Source of the DNA: Diospyros lotus
Taxonomy: Eukaryota > Streptophyta > Magnoliopsida > Ericales > Ebenaceae
Assembly: GCF_014633365.1 (NCBI RefSeq)
Contig: NC_068350.1
Span: forward strand, 25,135,680-25,199,679
DNA length: 64,000 nt
Direction of reading: 5' to 3'
Part shown: positions 13,973 to 26,545 of the stretch, piece after piece
Layout of the letters: each line of letters opens with the position of its first letter
Position numbering within the stretch: position 1 is the first letter of the stretch
The notes under the pieces: generated by a model
Seen by the model: the letters and a program-made list of their open reading frames with translations, nothing else
Told to the model about the DNA's origin: nothing
Database searches by the model: none
Made by a program: the position numbers and the translations under genes

Positions 13973-16900
13973 CAGCTAAAAATCAGGCCGAAAAGACGAA
14001 TCGTTGTAATTCGTTCACAAAAAGTCAATTGAACTTAAAATACACTTTAATTTAGTTATTAGAACAACCTTTTGATTGTTTAACGTTGAAACAAAAGTAC
14101 TAGCGATCAAATCGAACAATAGGACGTAAGCGTAATTTCTTCATATTTCCCGACATTCGTCGAAAAAAGAAATTTCTTTTTTTTTTTGTTAATTTTCAAT
14201 GGTGGAATGAAGATAATTTCGTATGGTTTTAAGTGTAGTTTTATTTGGAAGTGTAATTGAAATATTCAAAAGATTAGGGGATTAACTTGATTTTCGGTAC
14301 AATTATGAGTAACCGAATGGATTGGAGGGAGTGCTCCGAAATCAAGATATCTAAAAACAATTATATGAAACGAACCAGAATTTCGATACGATTATTATGA
14401 CTTCGAAAAAAATCTGATCAGAAACAGTTTTTTGTGCAGCTAAAAATCAGGACGAAAAGACGAATCGTCGTAATTCGTTCACAAAAAGTCAATTGAACTC
14501 AAAATACACTTTAATTTAGTTATTAGAACAACCTTTTGATTGTTTAATGTTGAAACAAAAGTACTAGCGATCAAATCGAACAATAGGACGTAAGCGTAAT
14601 TTCTTCATTTTTCCCGACATTCGTCGAAAAAAGAAATTTCTTTTTTTTTTTGTCAATTTTCAATGGTGGAATGAAGATAATTTCGTATGGTTTTAAGTGT
14701 AGTTTTGTTTGGAAGTGTAATTGAAATATTCAAAAGATTAGGGGTTTAACTTGATTTTCGGTACAATTATGAGTAACCGAATGGATTGGAGGGAGTGCTC
14801 CGAAATCAAGATATCTAAAAACAATTATATGAAACGAACCAGAATTTCGATAAGATTTTTATGACATCGAAAAAAATCTGATCGGAAACAGTTTTTTGTG
14901 CAGCTAAAAATCAGGCCGAAAACACGAATCGTCGTAAGTCGTTCACAAAAAGTCAATTGAACTCAAAATACACTTTAATTTAGTTATTAGAACAACCTTT
15001 TGGTTCTTTAATGTTGAAACAAAAGTACAAGCGATCAAATCGAACAATACGACGTAAGCGTATTTTCTTCATTTTTCCCGACTTTGGTCGAAAAAAGAAA
15101 TTTCTTTTTTTTTTTTTGTCAATTTTCAATGGTGGAATGAAGATAATTTCATATGCTTTTAAGTGTACTTTTATTTGGAAGTGTAATTGAAATATTCTAA
15201 AGATTAGGGGTTTAACTTGATTTTCGGTACAATAATGAGTAACCGAATGGATTGGAGGGAGTGCTCCGAGATCAAGATATCTAAAAACAATTATATGAAA
15301 CGAACCAGAATTTCGATACGATTATTATGACATCGAAAAAAATCTGATCGGAAACAGTTTTTTGTGCAGCTAAAAATCAGGCCGAAAAGACGAATCGTTG
15401 TAATTCGTTCACAAAAAGTCAATTGAACTTAAAATACACTTTAATTTAGTTATTAGAACAACCTTTTGATTGTTTAACGTTGAAACAAAAGTACTAGCGA
15501 TCAAATCGAACAATAGGACGTAAGCGTAATTTCTTCATATTTCCCGACATTCGTCGAAAAAAGAAATTTCTTTTTTTTTTTGTTAATTTTCAATGGTGGA
15601 ATGAAGATAATTTCGTATGGTTTTAAGTGTAGTTTTATTTGGAAGTGTAATTGAAATATTCAAAAGATTAGGGGATTAACTTGATTTTCGGTACAATTAT
15701 GAGTAACCGAATGGATTGGAGGGAGTGCTCCGAAATCAAGATATCTAAAAACAATTATATGAAACGAACCAGAATTTCGATACGATTATTATGACTTCGA
15801 AAAAAATCTGATCAGAAACAGTTTTTTGTGCAGCTAAAAATCAGGACGAAAAGACGAATCGTCGTAATTCGTTCACAAAAAGTCAATTGAACTCAAAATA
15901 CACTTTAATTTAGTTATTAGAACAACCTTTTGATTGTTTAATGTTGAAACAAAAGTACTAGCGATCAAATCGAACAATAGGACGTAAGCGTAATTTCTTC
16001 ATTTTTCCCGACATTCGTCGAAAAAAGAAATTTCTTTTTTTTTTTGTCAATTTTCAATGGTGGAATGAAGATAATTTCGTATGGTTTTAAGTGTAGTTTT
16101 GTTTGGAAGTGTAATTGAAATATTCAAAAGATTAGGGGTTTAACTTGATTTTCGGTACAATTATGAGTAACCGAATGGATTGGAGGGAGTGCTCCGAAAT
16201 CAAGATATCTAAAAACAATTATATGAAACGAACCAGAATTTCGATAAGATTTTTATGACATCGAAAAAAATCTGATCGGAAACAGTTTTTTGTGCAGCTA
16301 AAAATCAGGCCGAAAACACGAATCGTCGTAAGTCGTTCACAAAAAGTCAATTGAACTCAAAATACACTTTAATTTAGTTATTAGAACAACCTTTTGGTTC
16401 TTTAATGTTGAAACAAAAGTACAAGCGATCAAATCGAACAATACGACGTAAGCGTATTTTCTTCATTTTTCCCGACTTTGGTCGAAAAAAGAAATTTCTT
16501 TTTTTTTTTTTGTCAATTTTCAATGGTGGAATGAAGATAATTTCATATGCTTTTAAGTGTACTTTTATTTGGAAGTGTAATTGAAATATTCTAAAGATTA
16601 GGGGTTTAACTTGATTTTCGGTACAATAATGAGTAACCGAATGGATTGGAGGGAGTGCTCCGAGATCAAGATATCTAAAAACAATTATATGAAACGAACC
16701 AGAATTTCGATACGATTATTATGACATCGAAAAAAATCTGATCGGAAACAGTTTTTTGTGCAGCTAAAAATCAGGCCGAAAAGACGAATCGTTGTAATTC
16801 GTTCACAAAAAGTCAATTGAACTTAAAATACACTTTAATTTAGTTATTAGAACAACCTTTTGATTGTTTAACGTTGAAACAAAAGTACTAGCGATCAAAT

Positions 16901-19900
16901 CGAACAATAGGACGTAAGCGTAATTTCTTCATATTTCCCGACATTCGTCGAAAAAAGAAATTTCTTTTTTTTTTTGTTAATTTTCAATGGTGGAATGAAG
17001 ATAATTTCGTATGGTTTTAAGTGTAGTTTTATTTGGAAGTGTAATTGAAATATTCAAAAGATTAGGGGATTAACTTGATTTTCGGTACAATTATGAGTAA
17101 CCGAATGGATTGGAGGGAGTGCTCCGAAATCAAGATATCTAAAAACAATTATATGAAACGAACCAGAATTTCGATACGATTATTATGACTTCGAAAAAAA
17201 TCTGATCAGAAACAGTTTTTTGTGCAGCTAAAAATCAGGACGAAAAGACGAATCGTCGTAATTCGTTCACAAAAAGTCAATTGAACTCAAAATACACTTT
17301 AATTTAGTTATTAGAACAACCTTTTGATTGTTTAATGTTGAAACAAAAGTACTAGCGATCAAATCGAACAATAGGACGTAAGCGTAATTTCTTCATTTTT
17401 CCCGACATTCGTCGAAAAAAGAAATTTCTTTTTTTTTTTGTCAATTTTCAATGGTGGAATGAAGATAATTTCGTATGGTTTTAAGTGTAGTTTTGTTTGG
17501 AAGTGTAATTGAAATATTCAAAAGATTAGGGGTTTAACTTGATTTTCGGTACAATTATGAGTAACCGAATGGATTGGAGGGAGTGCTCCGAAATCAAGAT
17601 ATCTAAAAACAATTATATGAAACGAACCAGAATTTCGATAAGATTTTTATGACATCGAAAAAAATCTGATCGGAAACAGTTTTTTGTGCAGCTAAAAATC
17701 AGGCCGAAAACACGAATCGTCGTAAGTCGTTCACAAAAAGTCAATTGAACTCAAAATACACTTTAATTTAGTTATTAGAACAACCTTTTGGTTCTTTAAT
17801 GTTGAAACAAAAGTACAAGCGATCAAATCGAACAATACGACGTAAGCGTATTTTCTTCATTTTTCCCGACTTTGGTCGAAAAAAGAAATTTCTTTTTTTT
17901 TTTTTGTCAATTTTCAATGGTGGAATGAAGATAATTTCATATGCTTTTAAGTGTACTTTTATTTGGAAGTGTAATTGAAATATTCTAAAGATTAGGGGTT
18001 TAACTTGATTTTCGGTACAATAATGAGTAACCGAATAGATTGGAGGGAGTGCTCCGAGATCAAGATATCTAAAAACAATTATATGAAACGAACCAGAATT
18101 TCGATACGATTATTATGACATCGAAAAAAATCTGATCGGAAACAGTTTTTTGTGCAGCTAAAAATCAGGCCGAAAAGACGAATCGTTGTAATTCGTTCAC
18201 AAAAAGTCAATTGAACTTAAAATACACTTTAATTTAGTTATTAGAACAACCTTTTGATTGTTTAACGTTGAAACAAAAGTACTAGCGATCAAATCGAACA
18301 ATAGGACGTAAGCGTAATTTCTTCATATTTCCCGACATTCGTCGAAAAAAGAAATTTCTTTTTTTTTTTGTTAATTTTCAATGGTGGAATGAAGATAATT
18401 TCGTATGGTTTTAAGTGTAGTTTTATTTGGAAGTGTAATTGAAATATTCAAAAGATTAGGGGATTAACTTGATTTTCGGTACAATTATGAGTAACCGAAT
18501 GGATTGGAGGGAGTGCTCCGAAATCAAGATATCTAAAAACAATTATATGAAACGAACCAGAATTTCGATACGATTATTATGACTTCGAAAAAAATCTGAT
18601 CAGAAACAGTTTTTTGTGCAGCTAAAAATCAGGACGAAAAGACGAATCGTCGTAATTCGTTCACAAAAAGTCAATTGAACTCAAAATACACTTTAATTTA
18701 GTTATTAGAACAACCTTTTGATTGTTTAATGTTGAAACAAAAGTACTAGCGATCAAATCGAACAATAGGACGTAAGCGTAATTTCTTCATTTTTCCCGAC
18801 ATTCGTCGAAAAAAGAAATTTCTTTTTTTTTTTGTCAATTTTCAATGGTGGAATGAAGATAATTTCGTATGGTTTTAAGTGTAGTTTTGTTTGGAAGTGT
18901 AATTGAAATATTCAAAAGATTAGGGGTTTAACTTGATTTTCGGTACAATTATGAGTAACCGAATGGATTGGAGGGAGTGCTCCGAAATCAAGATATCTAA
19001 AAACAATTATATGAAACGAACCAGAATTTCGATAAGATTTTTATGACATCGAAAAAAATCTGATCGGAAACAGTTTTTTGTGCAGCTAAAAATCAGGCCG
19101 AAAACACGAATCGTCGTAAGTCGTTCACAAAAAGTCAATTGAACTCAAAATACACTTTAATTTAGTTATTAGAACAACCTTTTGGTTCTTTAATGTTGAA
19201 ACAAAAGTACAAGCGATCAAATCGAACAATACGACGTAAGCGTATTTTCTTCATTTTTCCCGACTTTGGTCGAAAAAAGAAATTTCTTTTTTTTTTTTTG
19301 TCAATTTTCAATGGTGGAATGAAGATAATTTCATATGCTTTTAAGTGTACTTTTATTTGGAAGTGTAATTGAAATATTCTAAAGATTAGGGGTTTAACTT
19401 GATTTTCGGTACAATAATGAGTAACCGAATAGATTGGAGGGAGTGCTCCGAGATCAAGATATCTAAAAACAATTATATGAAACGAACCAGAATTTCGATA
19501 CGATTATTATGACATCGAAAAAAATCTGATCGGAAACAGTTTTTTGTGCAGCTAAAAATTAGGCCGAAAAGACGAATCGTTGTAATTCGTTCACAAAAAG
19601 TCAATTGAACTTAAAATACACTTTAATTTAGTTATTAGAACAACCTTTTGATTGTTTAACGTTGAAACAAAAGTACTAGCGATCAAATCGAACAATAGGA
19701 CGTAAGCGTAATTTCTTCATATTTCCCGACATTCGTCGAAAAAAGAAATTTCTTTTTTTTTTTGTTAATTTTCAATGGTGGAATGAAGATAATTTCGTAT
19801 GGTTTTAAGTGTAGTTTTGTTTGGAAGTATAATTGAAATATTCAAAAGATTAGGGGTTTAACTTGATTTTCGGTACAATTATGAGTAACCGAATGGATTG

Positions 19901-20012
19901 GAGGGAGTGCTCCGAAATCAAGATATCTAAAAACAATTATATGAACCGAACTAGAATTTCGATACGATTATTATGACATCGAAAAAAATCTGATCGGAAA
20001 CAGTTTTTTGTG
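13973..20012. repeat. Regular 1,394-bp trimer higher-order repeat, four copies plus one monomer
   Basis: Monomer lengths follow 464, 464, 466 exactly through 13973-15366, 15367-16760, 16761-18154 and 18155-19548, and a further first-type monomer follows at 19549. Diagnostic variants recur every 1,394 bp. They are ttcatatttcccgacattcg in monomer type A, gataagatttttatg in type B, and the combination aagtcgttcac, gtgtactttt and gagatcaag in type C. Copies three and four also share gaatagattgg (about 18,036 and 19,430), which copies one and two lack. This is the most homogeneous part of the array and so probably the most recently amplified. Confidence 0.93.
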
Positions 20013-23000
20013 CAGCTAAAAATCAGGCCGAAAACACAAATCGTCGTAATTCGTTCACAAAAAGTCAATTGAACACAAAATACACTTTAATTTAGTTATT
20101 AGAACAACCTTTTGGTTGTTTAATGTTGAAACAAAAGTACTAGCGATCAAATCGAACAATAGGACGTAAGCGTAATTTCTTCATTTTTCCCGACTTCGGT
20201 CGAAAAAAGAAATTTCTTTTTTTTTTTGTCAATTTTCAATGGTGGAATGAAGATAATTTCATATGGTTTTAAGTGTAGTTTTATTTGGAAGTGTAATTGA
20301 AATATTCAAAAGATTAGGGGTTTAACTTGATTTTCGGTACAATTATGAGTAACCGAATGGATTGGAGGGAGTGCTCCGAAATCAAGATATCTAAAAACAA
20401 TTATATGAAATAAACCAGAATTTCGATACGATTATTATGACATCGAAAAAGATCTGATCGGAAACAGTTTCTTGTGCAGCTAAAAATCAGGCCGAAAACA
20501 CGAATCGTCGTAATTCGTTCACAAAAAGTCAATTGAACACAAAATACACTTTAATTTAGTTATTAGAACAACCTTTTGGTTGTTTAATGTTAAAACAAAA
20601 GTACTAGCGATCAAATCGAACAATAGGACGTAAGCGTAATTTCTTCATTTTTCCCGACTTTGGTCGAAAAAAGAAATTTCTTTTTTTTTTTTTATCAATT
20701 TTCAATGGTGGAATGAAGATAATTTCATATGGTTTTAAGTGTTGTTTTATTTGGAAGTGTAATTGAAATATTCAAAAGATTAGGGGATTAACTTGATTTT
20801 CGGTACAATTATGAGTAACCGAATGGATTGGAGGGAGTGCTCCGAAATCAAGATATCTAAAAACAATTATATGAAACGAACCAGAATTTCGATACGATTA
20901 TTATGACATCGAAAGAAATCTGAACGGAAACAGTTTTTTGTGCAGCTATAAATCAGGACGAAAAGACGAATCGTCGTAATTCGTTCACAAAAAGTCAATT
21001 GAACTCAAAATACACTTTAATTTAGTTATTAGAACAACCTTTTGATTGTTTAATGTTGAAACAAAAGTACTAGCGATCAAATCGAACAATAGGACGTAAG
21101 CGTAATTTCTTCATTTTTCCCGACATTCGTCGAAAAAAGGAATTTCTTTTTTTTTTTGTCAATTTTCAATGGTGGAATGAAGATAATTTCGTATGGTTTT
21201 AAGTGTAGTTTTGTTTGGAAGTGTGATTGAAATATTCAAAAGATTAGGGGTTTAACTTGATTTTCGGTACAATTATGAGTAACCGAATGGATTGGAGGGA
21301 GTGCTCCGAAATCAAGATATCTAAAAACAATTATATGAAACGAACCAGAATTTCGATACGATTATTATGACATCGAAAAAAATCTGATCGGAAACAGTTT
21401 TTTGTGCTGGTAAAAATCAGGCCGAAAACACAAATCGTCGTAATTCGTTCACAAAAAGTCAATTGAACACAAAATACACTTTAATTTAGTTATTAGAACA
21501 ACCTTTTGGTTCTTTAATGTTGAAACAAAAGTACTAGCGATCAAATCGAACAATAGGACGTAAGCGTAATTTCTTCATTTTTCCCGACTTTGGTCGAAAA
21601 AAGAAATTTCTTTTTTTTTTTTGTCATTTTTCATTGGTGGAATGAAGATAATTTCATATGGTTTTAAGTGTAGTTTTATTTGGAAGTGTAATTGAAATAT
21701 TCAAAAGATTAGGGGTTTAACTTGATTTTCGGTACAATTATGAGTAACCGAATGGATTGGAGGGAGTGCTCCGAAATCAAGATATCTAAAAACAATTATA
21801 TGAAACAAACCAGAATTTCGATACGATTATTATGACATCGAAAAAGATCTGATCGGAAACAGTTTCTTGTGCAGCTAAAAATCAGGCCGAAAACACGAAT
21901 CGTCGTAATTCGTTCACAAAAAGTCAATTGAACACAAAATACACTTTAATTTAGTTATTAGAACAATCTTTTGGTTGTTTAATGTTAAAACAAAAGTACT
22001 AGCGATCAAATCGAACAATAGGACGTAAGCGTAATTTCTTCATTTTTCCCGACTTTGGTCGAAAAAAGAAATTTCTTTTTTTTTTTGTCAATTTTCAATG
22101 GTGGAATGAAGATAATTTCATATGGTTTTAAGTGTTGTTTTATTTGGAAGTGTAATTGAAATATTCAAAAGATTAGGGGATTAACTTGATTTTCGGTACA
22201 ATTATGAGTAACCGAATGGATTGGAGGGAGTGCTCCGAAATCAAGATATCTAAAAACAATTATATGAAACGAACCAGAATTTCGATACGATTATTATGAC
22301 ATCGAAAAAAATCTGATCGGAAACAGTTTTTTGTGCAGCTAAAAATCAGGCAAAAAAGACGAATCGTCGTAATTCGTTCACAAAAAGTCAATTGAACTCA
22401 AAATACACTTTAATTTATTTATTAGAACAACCTTTTGGTTGTTTAATGTTGAAACAAAAGTACAAGCGATCAAATCGAACAATACGACGTAAGCGTATTT
22501 TCTTCATTTTTCCCGACTTTGGTCGAAAAAAGAAATTTCTTTTTTTTTTTTGTCAATTTTCAATGGTGGAATGAAAATAATTTCATATGCTTTTAAGTGT
22601 AGTTTTATTTGGAAGTGTAATTGAAATATTCAAAAGATTAGGGGTTTAACTTGATTTTCGGTACAATTATGAGTAACCGAATGGATTGGAGGGAGTGCTC
22701 CGAAATCAAGATATCTAAAAACAATTATATGAAACGAACCAGAATTTCGATACGATTATTATGACATCGAAAAAAATCTGATCGGAAACAGTTTTTTGTG
22801 CAGCTAAAAATCAGGCCGAAAACACGAATCGTCGTAATTCGTTCACAAAAAGTTAATTGCACTAAAAATACACTTTAATTTAGTTATTAGAGCAACCTTT
22901 TGGTTGTTTAATGTTAAAACAAAAGTACTAGCGATCAAATCGAACAATAGGACGTAAGCGTAATTTCTTCATTTTTCCCGACTTTGGTCGAAAAAAGAAA

Positions 23001-23980
23001 TTTCTTTTTTTTTTGTTGTCAATTTTCAATGGTGGAATGAAGATAATTTCATATGGTTTTTAAGTGTAATTTTGTTTGGAAGTGTAATTGAAATATTCAA
23101 AAGATTAGGGGATTAACTTGATTTTCGGTATAATTATGCGTAACCGAATGGATTGGAGGGAGTGCTCCGAAATCAAGATATCTAAAAACAATTATATGAA
23201 ACGAACCAGAATTTCGATACGATTATTATGACATCGAAAAAATCTGATCGGAAACAGTTTTTTGTGCAGCTAAAAATCAGGCAGAAAAGTCGAATCGTCG
23301 TAATTCGTTCACAAAAAGTCAATTGAACACAAAATACACTTTAATTTAGTTATTAGAACAACCTTTTGGTTCTTTAATGTTGAAACAAAAGTACTAGCGA
23401 TCAAATCGAACAATAGGACGTAAGCGTAATTTCTTCATTTTTCCCGACTTTGGCCGAAAAAAGAAATTTCTTTTTTTTTTTGTCAATTTTCAATGGTGGA
23501 ATGAAGATAATTTCATATGGTTTTAAGTGTAGTTTTATTTGGAAGTGTAATTGAAATATTCAAAAGATTAGGGGTTTAACTTGATTTTCGGTACAATTAT
23601 GAGTAACCGAATGGATTGGAGGGAGTGCTCCGAAATCAAGATATCTAAAAAGAATTATATGAAACGAACCAGAATTTCGATACGATTATTATGACATCGA
23701 AAAAAATCTGATCGAAAACAGTTTTTTGTGCAGCTAAAAATTAGGCCGAAAAGACGAATCGTCGTAATTCGTTCACAAAAAGTCAATTGAACTCAAAATA
23801 GACTTTAATTTAGTTATTAGAACAACCTTTTGGTTGTTTAATGTTAAAACAAAAGTACTAGCGATCAAATCGAACAATAGGACGTAAGCGTAATTTCTTC
23901 ATTTTTCCCGACTTTGGTCGAAAAAAGAAATTTCTTTTTTTTTTTTTGTCAATTTTCAATGGTGGAATGAAGATAATTTC
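20013..23980. repeat. Diverged edge of the satellite array
   Basis: Monomers from 20,013 to the end carry more private changes than the trimer block (for example attgcactaaaaatac near 22,860 and taattatgcg near 23,130). A weaker trimer echo remains. Units 20013-21406 and 21407-22800 share aaacacaaatcg, gaaaaagatctg, cagtttcttgtg and a ttaaaacaaaag variant about 1,394 bp apart. The last unit (start 23731) breaks off after gaagataatttc at 23,980. Older, less homogenised monomers at an array edge are the usual consequence of unequal exchange acting mainly in the interior. Confidence 0.85.
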
Positions 23981-24611
23981 GCTTGATGTCGCATATGCTT
24001 TGAGCATATGTAGTAGATATCAGGCTGATGCAAGTGAGAAACACTAGATTGTAGTGAAGAACATCCTTAAGTACTTGAGAAGAATTGAAGAGATGTTCTT
24101 GGTATTTGGAGAAGGAGAGCATACTGTGAACGGGTTCACGGATGCCAATTTTCAATTCGACCACGATGATTTTAAATCATGTATAGTCAAAATTCATATT
24201 CTACTTATATGGCAAGGCCATGAGTTGGAAGAGTTCCAACAAGAGATAGTGGTAGATTCAAGAACTGAAGTCGAATACATAACAACTTTCGAAACAACTA
24301 AGGAGGTTGTACGGATTCGTAAGTTCATTGACGAACTTAAAGTGGTGTCCAGTATTGTTGATCCAATAACAGTTATTGGGACAACAATGGAGCCATCGTG
24401 TAAGCGAATGAACCACGGTCTTATCAACGGTTCAAATTTGTATTGTGGCATCATCATTTGATAATGGAGATTATCAGCCAAGGTGATATATATAGAGAAA
24501 GTGTCGATGGATAACAATGTCGTAAATCTCTTGACTAAAGCTCTGTTCTAGGAGAAACATGGAAGTCATGTTCGATCATCAGGTATAAGATACATGAGTG
24601 ATTGGCTCTAG
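23981..24611 (+). pseudogene. Ty1-copia polyprotein, 3' end (RT/RNase H), 5'-truncated
   Basis: Decayed C-terminal part of a Ty1-copia Pol. Conceptual translation starts LDVAYALSICSRYQAD directly at the satellite junction. It continues through a KNILKYLRR segment and GFTDANFQ, which carries the RNase H Asp. It then passes a VDSRTEVEYI stretch corresponding to the ADSTTEAEYI motif and an IRKFIDEL segment, and ends in GIRYMSDWL and a stop at 24,609-24,611. In-frame stops (TAG for the Trp after SEKH near 24,044) and at least one frameshift break it. Everything upstream (gag, protease, integrase, most of RT) is absent because the satellite begins there. The polypurine tract and 3' LTR follow immediately in the expected order, so this is the 3' half of an element in plus orientation. 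Lineage is probably Angela/TAR-like from the RNase H C-terminus and the long LTR; this is an inference. Confidence 0.9.
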
Positions 24612-24625
24612 TGCAAGTGGGAGAT
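24612..24625 (+). other. Polypurine tract of the copia element
   Basis: caagtgggaga lies between the Pol stop and the TGTTAG start of the LTR. This is the usual plus-strand primer position in Ty1-copia elements. Confidence 0.75.
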
Positions 24626-26545
24626 TGTTAGTGTAGGTGCTCTAGACCCAATCAGATTGGGCATGTTGTACACTAACAATTGTAATCATGTGTATTATTT
24701 GAATAAGGAGTTGTTCAAATTCATAAGAAGTCATTCTATTAGTTTCTTGTTATTATTGTAATAACCGAATGAAACTAGATGGAAGTCCATATGATGTATA
24801 CTGTGATTAATCTATAAAGATGTGAGATGATGCATCACGGTTTCTAGATATCATTAAACGTCCCAAGTTGTAGCAATGTCAAGAATGGACATTGACAATT
24901 GCGGTAAGACTTGTATGTGCTATGTTTTTGCTATATGATAGCAATGGGGGTCTCACACTCATAGGCATGGGGATGCCTAGACAAGTACATAGGTGATCAA
25001 TGTTGGAGAATGTGTCACTATACATGACTCACCATAAGAATCCATTTTAGTTATATGTTGATGGAATTCTCATACGAGATAGGTGTAACTAATCATTGGA
25101 CCTGAGGTTGTCACGGTCATCTCATAAGAAGACCGATATGCTTTGACATCGTTTCGATGGGCCTAGACAAAGGTTGCACGTGGGCGATCGTTGGGATCGT
25201 GAGGCTTATGAAGATGGGTGCATAGCCAAGATGAGACTCGTCTATCCCTTGATAGAGGATGATGTGTTTAAGGCGCCTTCGATGGATATTCACTTTAAAT
25301 CCATGGCTATGGTGAAAGAGATCAATAAAGAGTTATTGATTCACTTTCTATTAAGTGAAGATATCCGAATGACCCAAGAAAAACTTATGTAATCATAATC
25401 AAGCAACACATTGCCAACTTGAGATCAGATGGGATACATTGATGAGATGATCGAATTACACGGTAACTATGCTCGTGAAAGGTTATTTGCGGATTATGAA
25501 TCCTTCTGAATAATTGGGTATGCATGACGCCTTGCTAGAGGCCAATCTTGTCTTATGTGTTCGTACCGACATATTACCAACATATTCGAAAGCCTAATGA
25601 GTCATATGCAATAGGCACAGTCCGCGGTTTAAATTAGGAGAGTGGACGTATGGTTAAGTGGGACACTTCGGCAAGAAGTTGTGCCGTCGTAGGTTTTCAC
25701 GGAAAAAGAACAAAGAGACGTAATAACATCGATATGACGAGGAGTCGACATAAAGAAAAGAGTTTCCTAAAATGATAATTAATTAAATTAGGAAGGAGTT
25801 TCTAATTTAATAATTTTATATTTGTTGGAGTGGCAAATATGAAATAAAATATATTTGGACTTAAGTTAATATTTGGACTAAATTGGATTTGGGCCAAATA
25901 TTAAATTAAATATTATATTTGGACTAAATTAGATTTGGTCCAAATATTAAATATTAAATATTATATTTGGACCAAATTAGATTTGAGCCAAATATTAAAT
26001 ATTATATTTGGACTTGAATTAGATTTGGGCCAAAATATTTTATTTAAACCTATAAAAGGATTTGGGCCATTTAATTATATTTCTAGTTGGACTATAATAA
26101 ACCCATTTAATTAAGTTCCTAATTGGACTAAATTAAATGGGTCGGCCTATATCCATTAGGGTTTAAGAAACCCTAGAGCTCCTTATAAGTACCCCTTTAT
26201 GGGTTGCCTAAATTAGGGAGTTTTTGGTGTGGTTTTTCAAGAGTTGAAAAATGTATTGCCATTCACTCTTCCTCGTTTCCTTTTGACATCAATTTGAAAT
26301 GTGAGCGTTCTTTTCTGTCTATACACAAGCCGCGAAAAGGAAAATGAGCTAGCACTCCTATTCTGCTTTCCTTGCCAACGAACGCTTGCCGCGTATCACG
26401 AGCTAGAGGTCAGACGCTTAGACGGCTCGAATTCGCGAACGACTCAAAAATCTAAAGGTTAGATTTATGTTATTTGTATGTGAATGATTTGATTTCGACG
26501 TTGATCCAATCGTTGGGATCGGGGTAAGGTTCAAAATTTTTGAAC
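24626..26545 (+). mobile_element. Ty1-copia 3' LTR (long, Angela/TAR-like)
   Basis: Begins TGTTAGTGTAGG straight after the polypurine tract. An AT-rich stretch (25,780-26,110) is followed by a TATA-like box (ttataagta, 26,183-26,191) preceded by an aaccctagag motif, then a GC-richer transcribed part. The 3' border is uncertain. Plus-strand LTR sequence seems to run to about 26,545 (ttcaaaatttttgaac) and then meets sequence that reads as a different LTR on the opposite strand. No second LTR or TSD is available to fix it. A reading frame at 25,174-25,392 has no recognisable homology and is probably fortuitous. Confidence 0.75.
25850..26060 (+). repeat. AT-rich minisatellite inside the copia LTR
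   Basis: Four to five imperfect copies of a unit of about 45 bp, built from atttggactaaattagattt and gggccaaatattaaat, just upstream of the LTR promoter. It probably arose by slippage, and copies differ by short indels. Confidence 0.8.

Larger units (their letters stand above)
1..23980. repeat. Satellite DNA array, monomer about 465 bp, 51.5 copies
   Basis: Head-to-tail tandem array that is already in progress at base 1 and stops inside a monomer at about 23,980. Anchored on the motif gcagctaaaaatcagg, units start at 1, 465, 934, 1400, 1864, 2328, 2796, 3262, 3726, 4189, 4658, 5124, 5588, 6057, 6523, 6987, 7450, 7914, 8383, 8850, 9314, 9778, 10242, 10711, 11176, 11641, 12104, 12568, 13037, 13504, 13973, 14437, 14901, 15367, 15831, 16295, 16761, 17225, 17689, 18155, 18619, 19083, 19549, 20013, 20477, 20943, 21407, 21872, 22336, 22801, 23267 and 23731. 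Length differences (463-469) come mainly from the T-tract after the palindrome aaaaaagaaatttctttttt. Monomers are AT-rich and differ at only a few percent of sites. No mobile element interrupts the array. Short open frames in it are repeat artefacts that recur with the monomer. Long homogeneous arrays like this are typical of plant centromeric or pericentromeric heterochromatin; which of these applies cannot be decided here. Confidence 0.98.

Noticed and set aside
1..23980. CENP-B-box-like motif in the satellite
   Set aside because: I looked for the TTCG....A..CGGG pattern in the monomer and found none.
1..23980. CRISPR array or bacterial repeat
   Set aside because: Units are about 465 bp and similar throughout with no spacers. 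All other content is from plant retrotransposons.
25174..25392. 72-codon frame in the copia LTR
   Set aside because: No similarity to known proteins and located in the LTR body.
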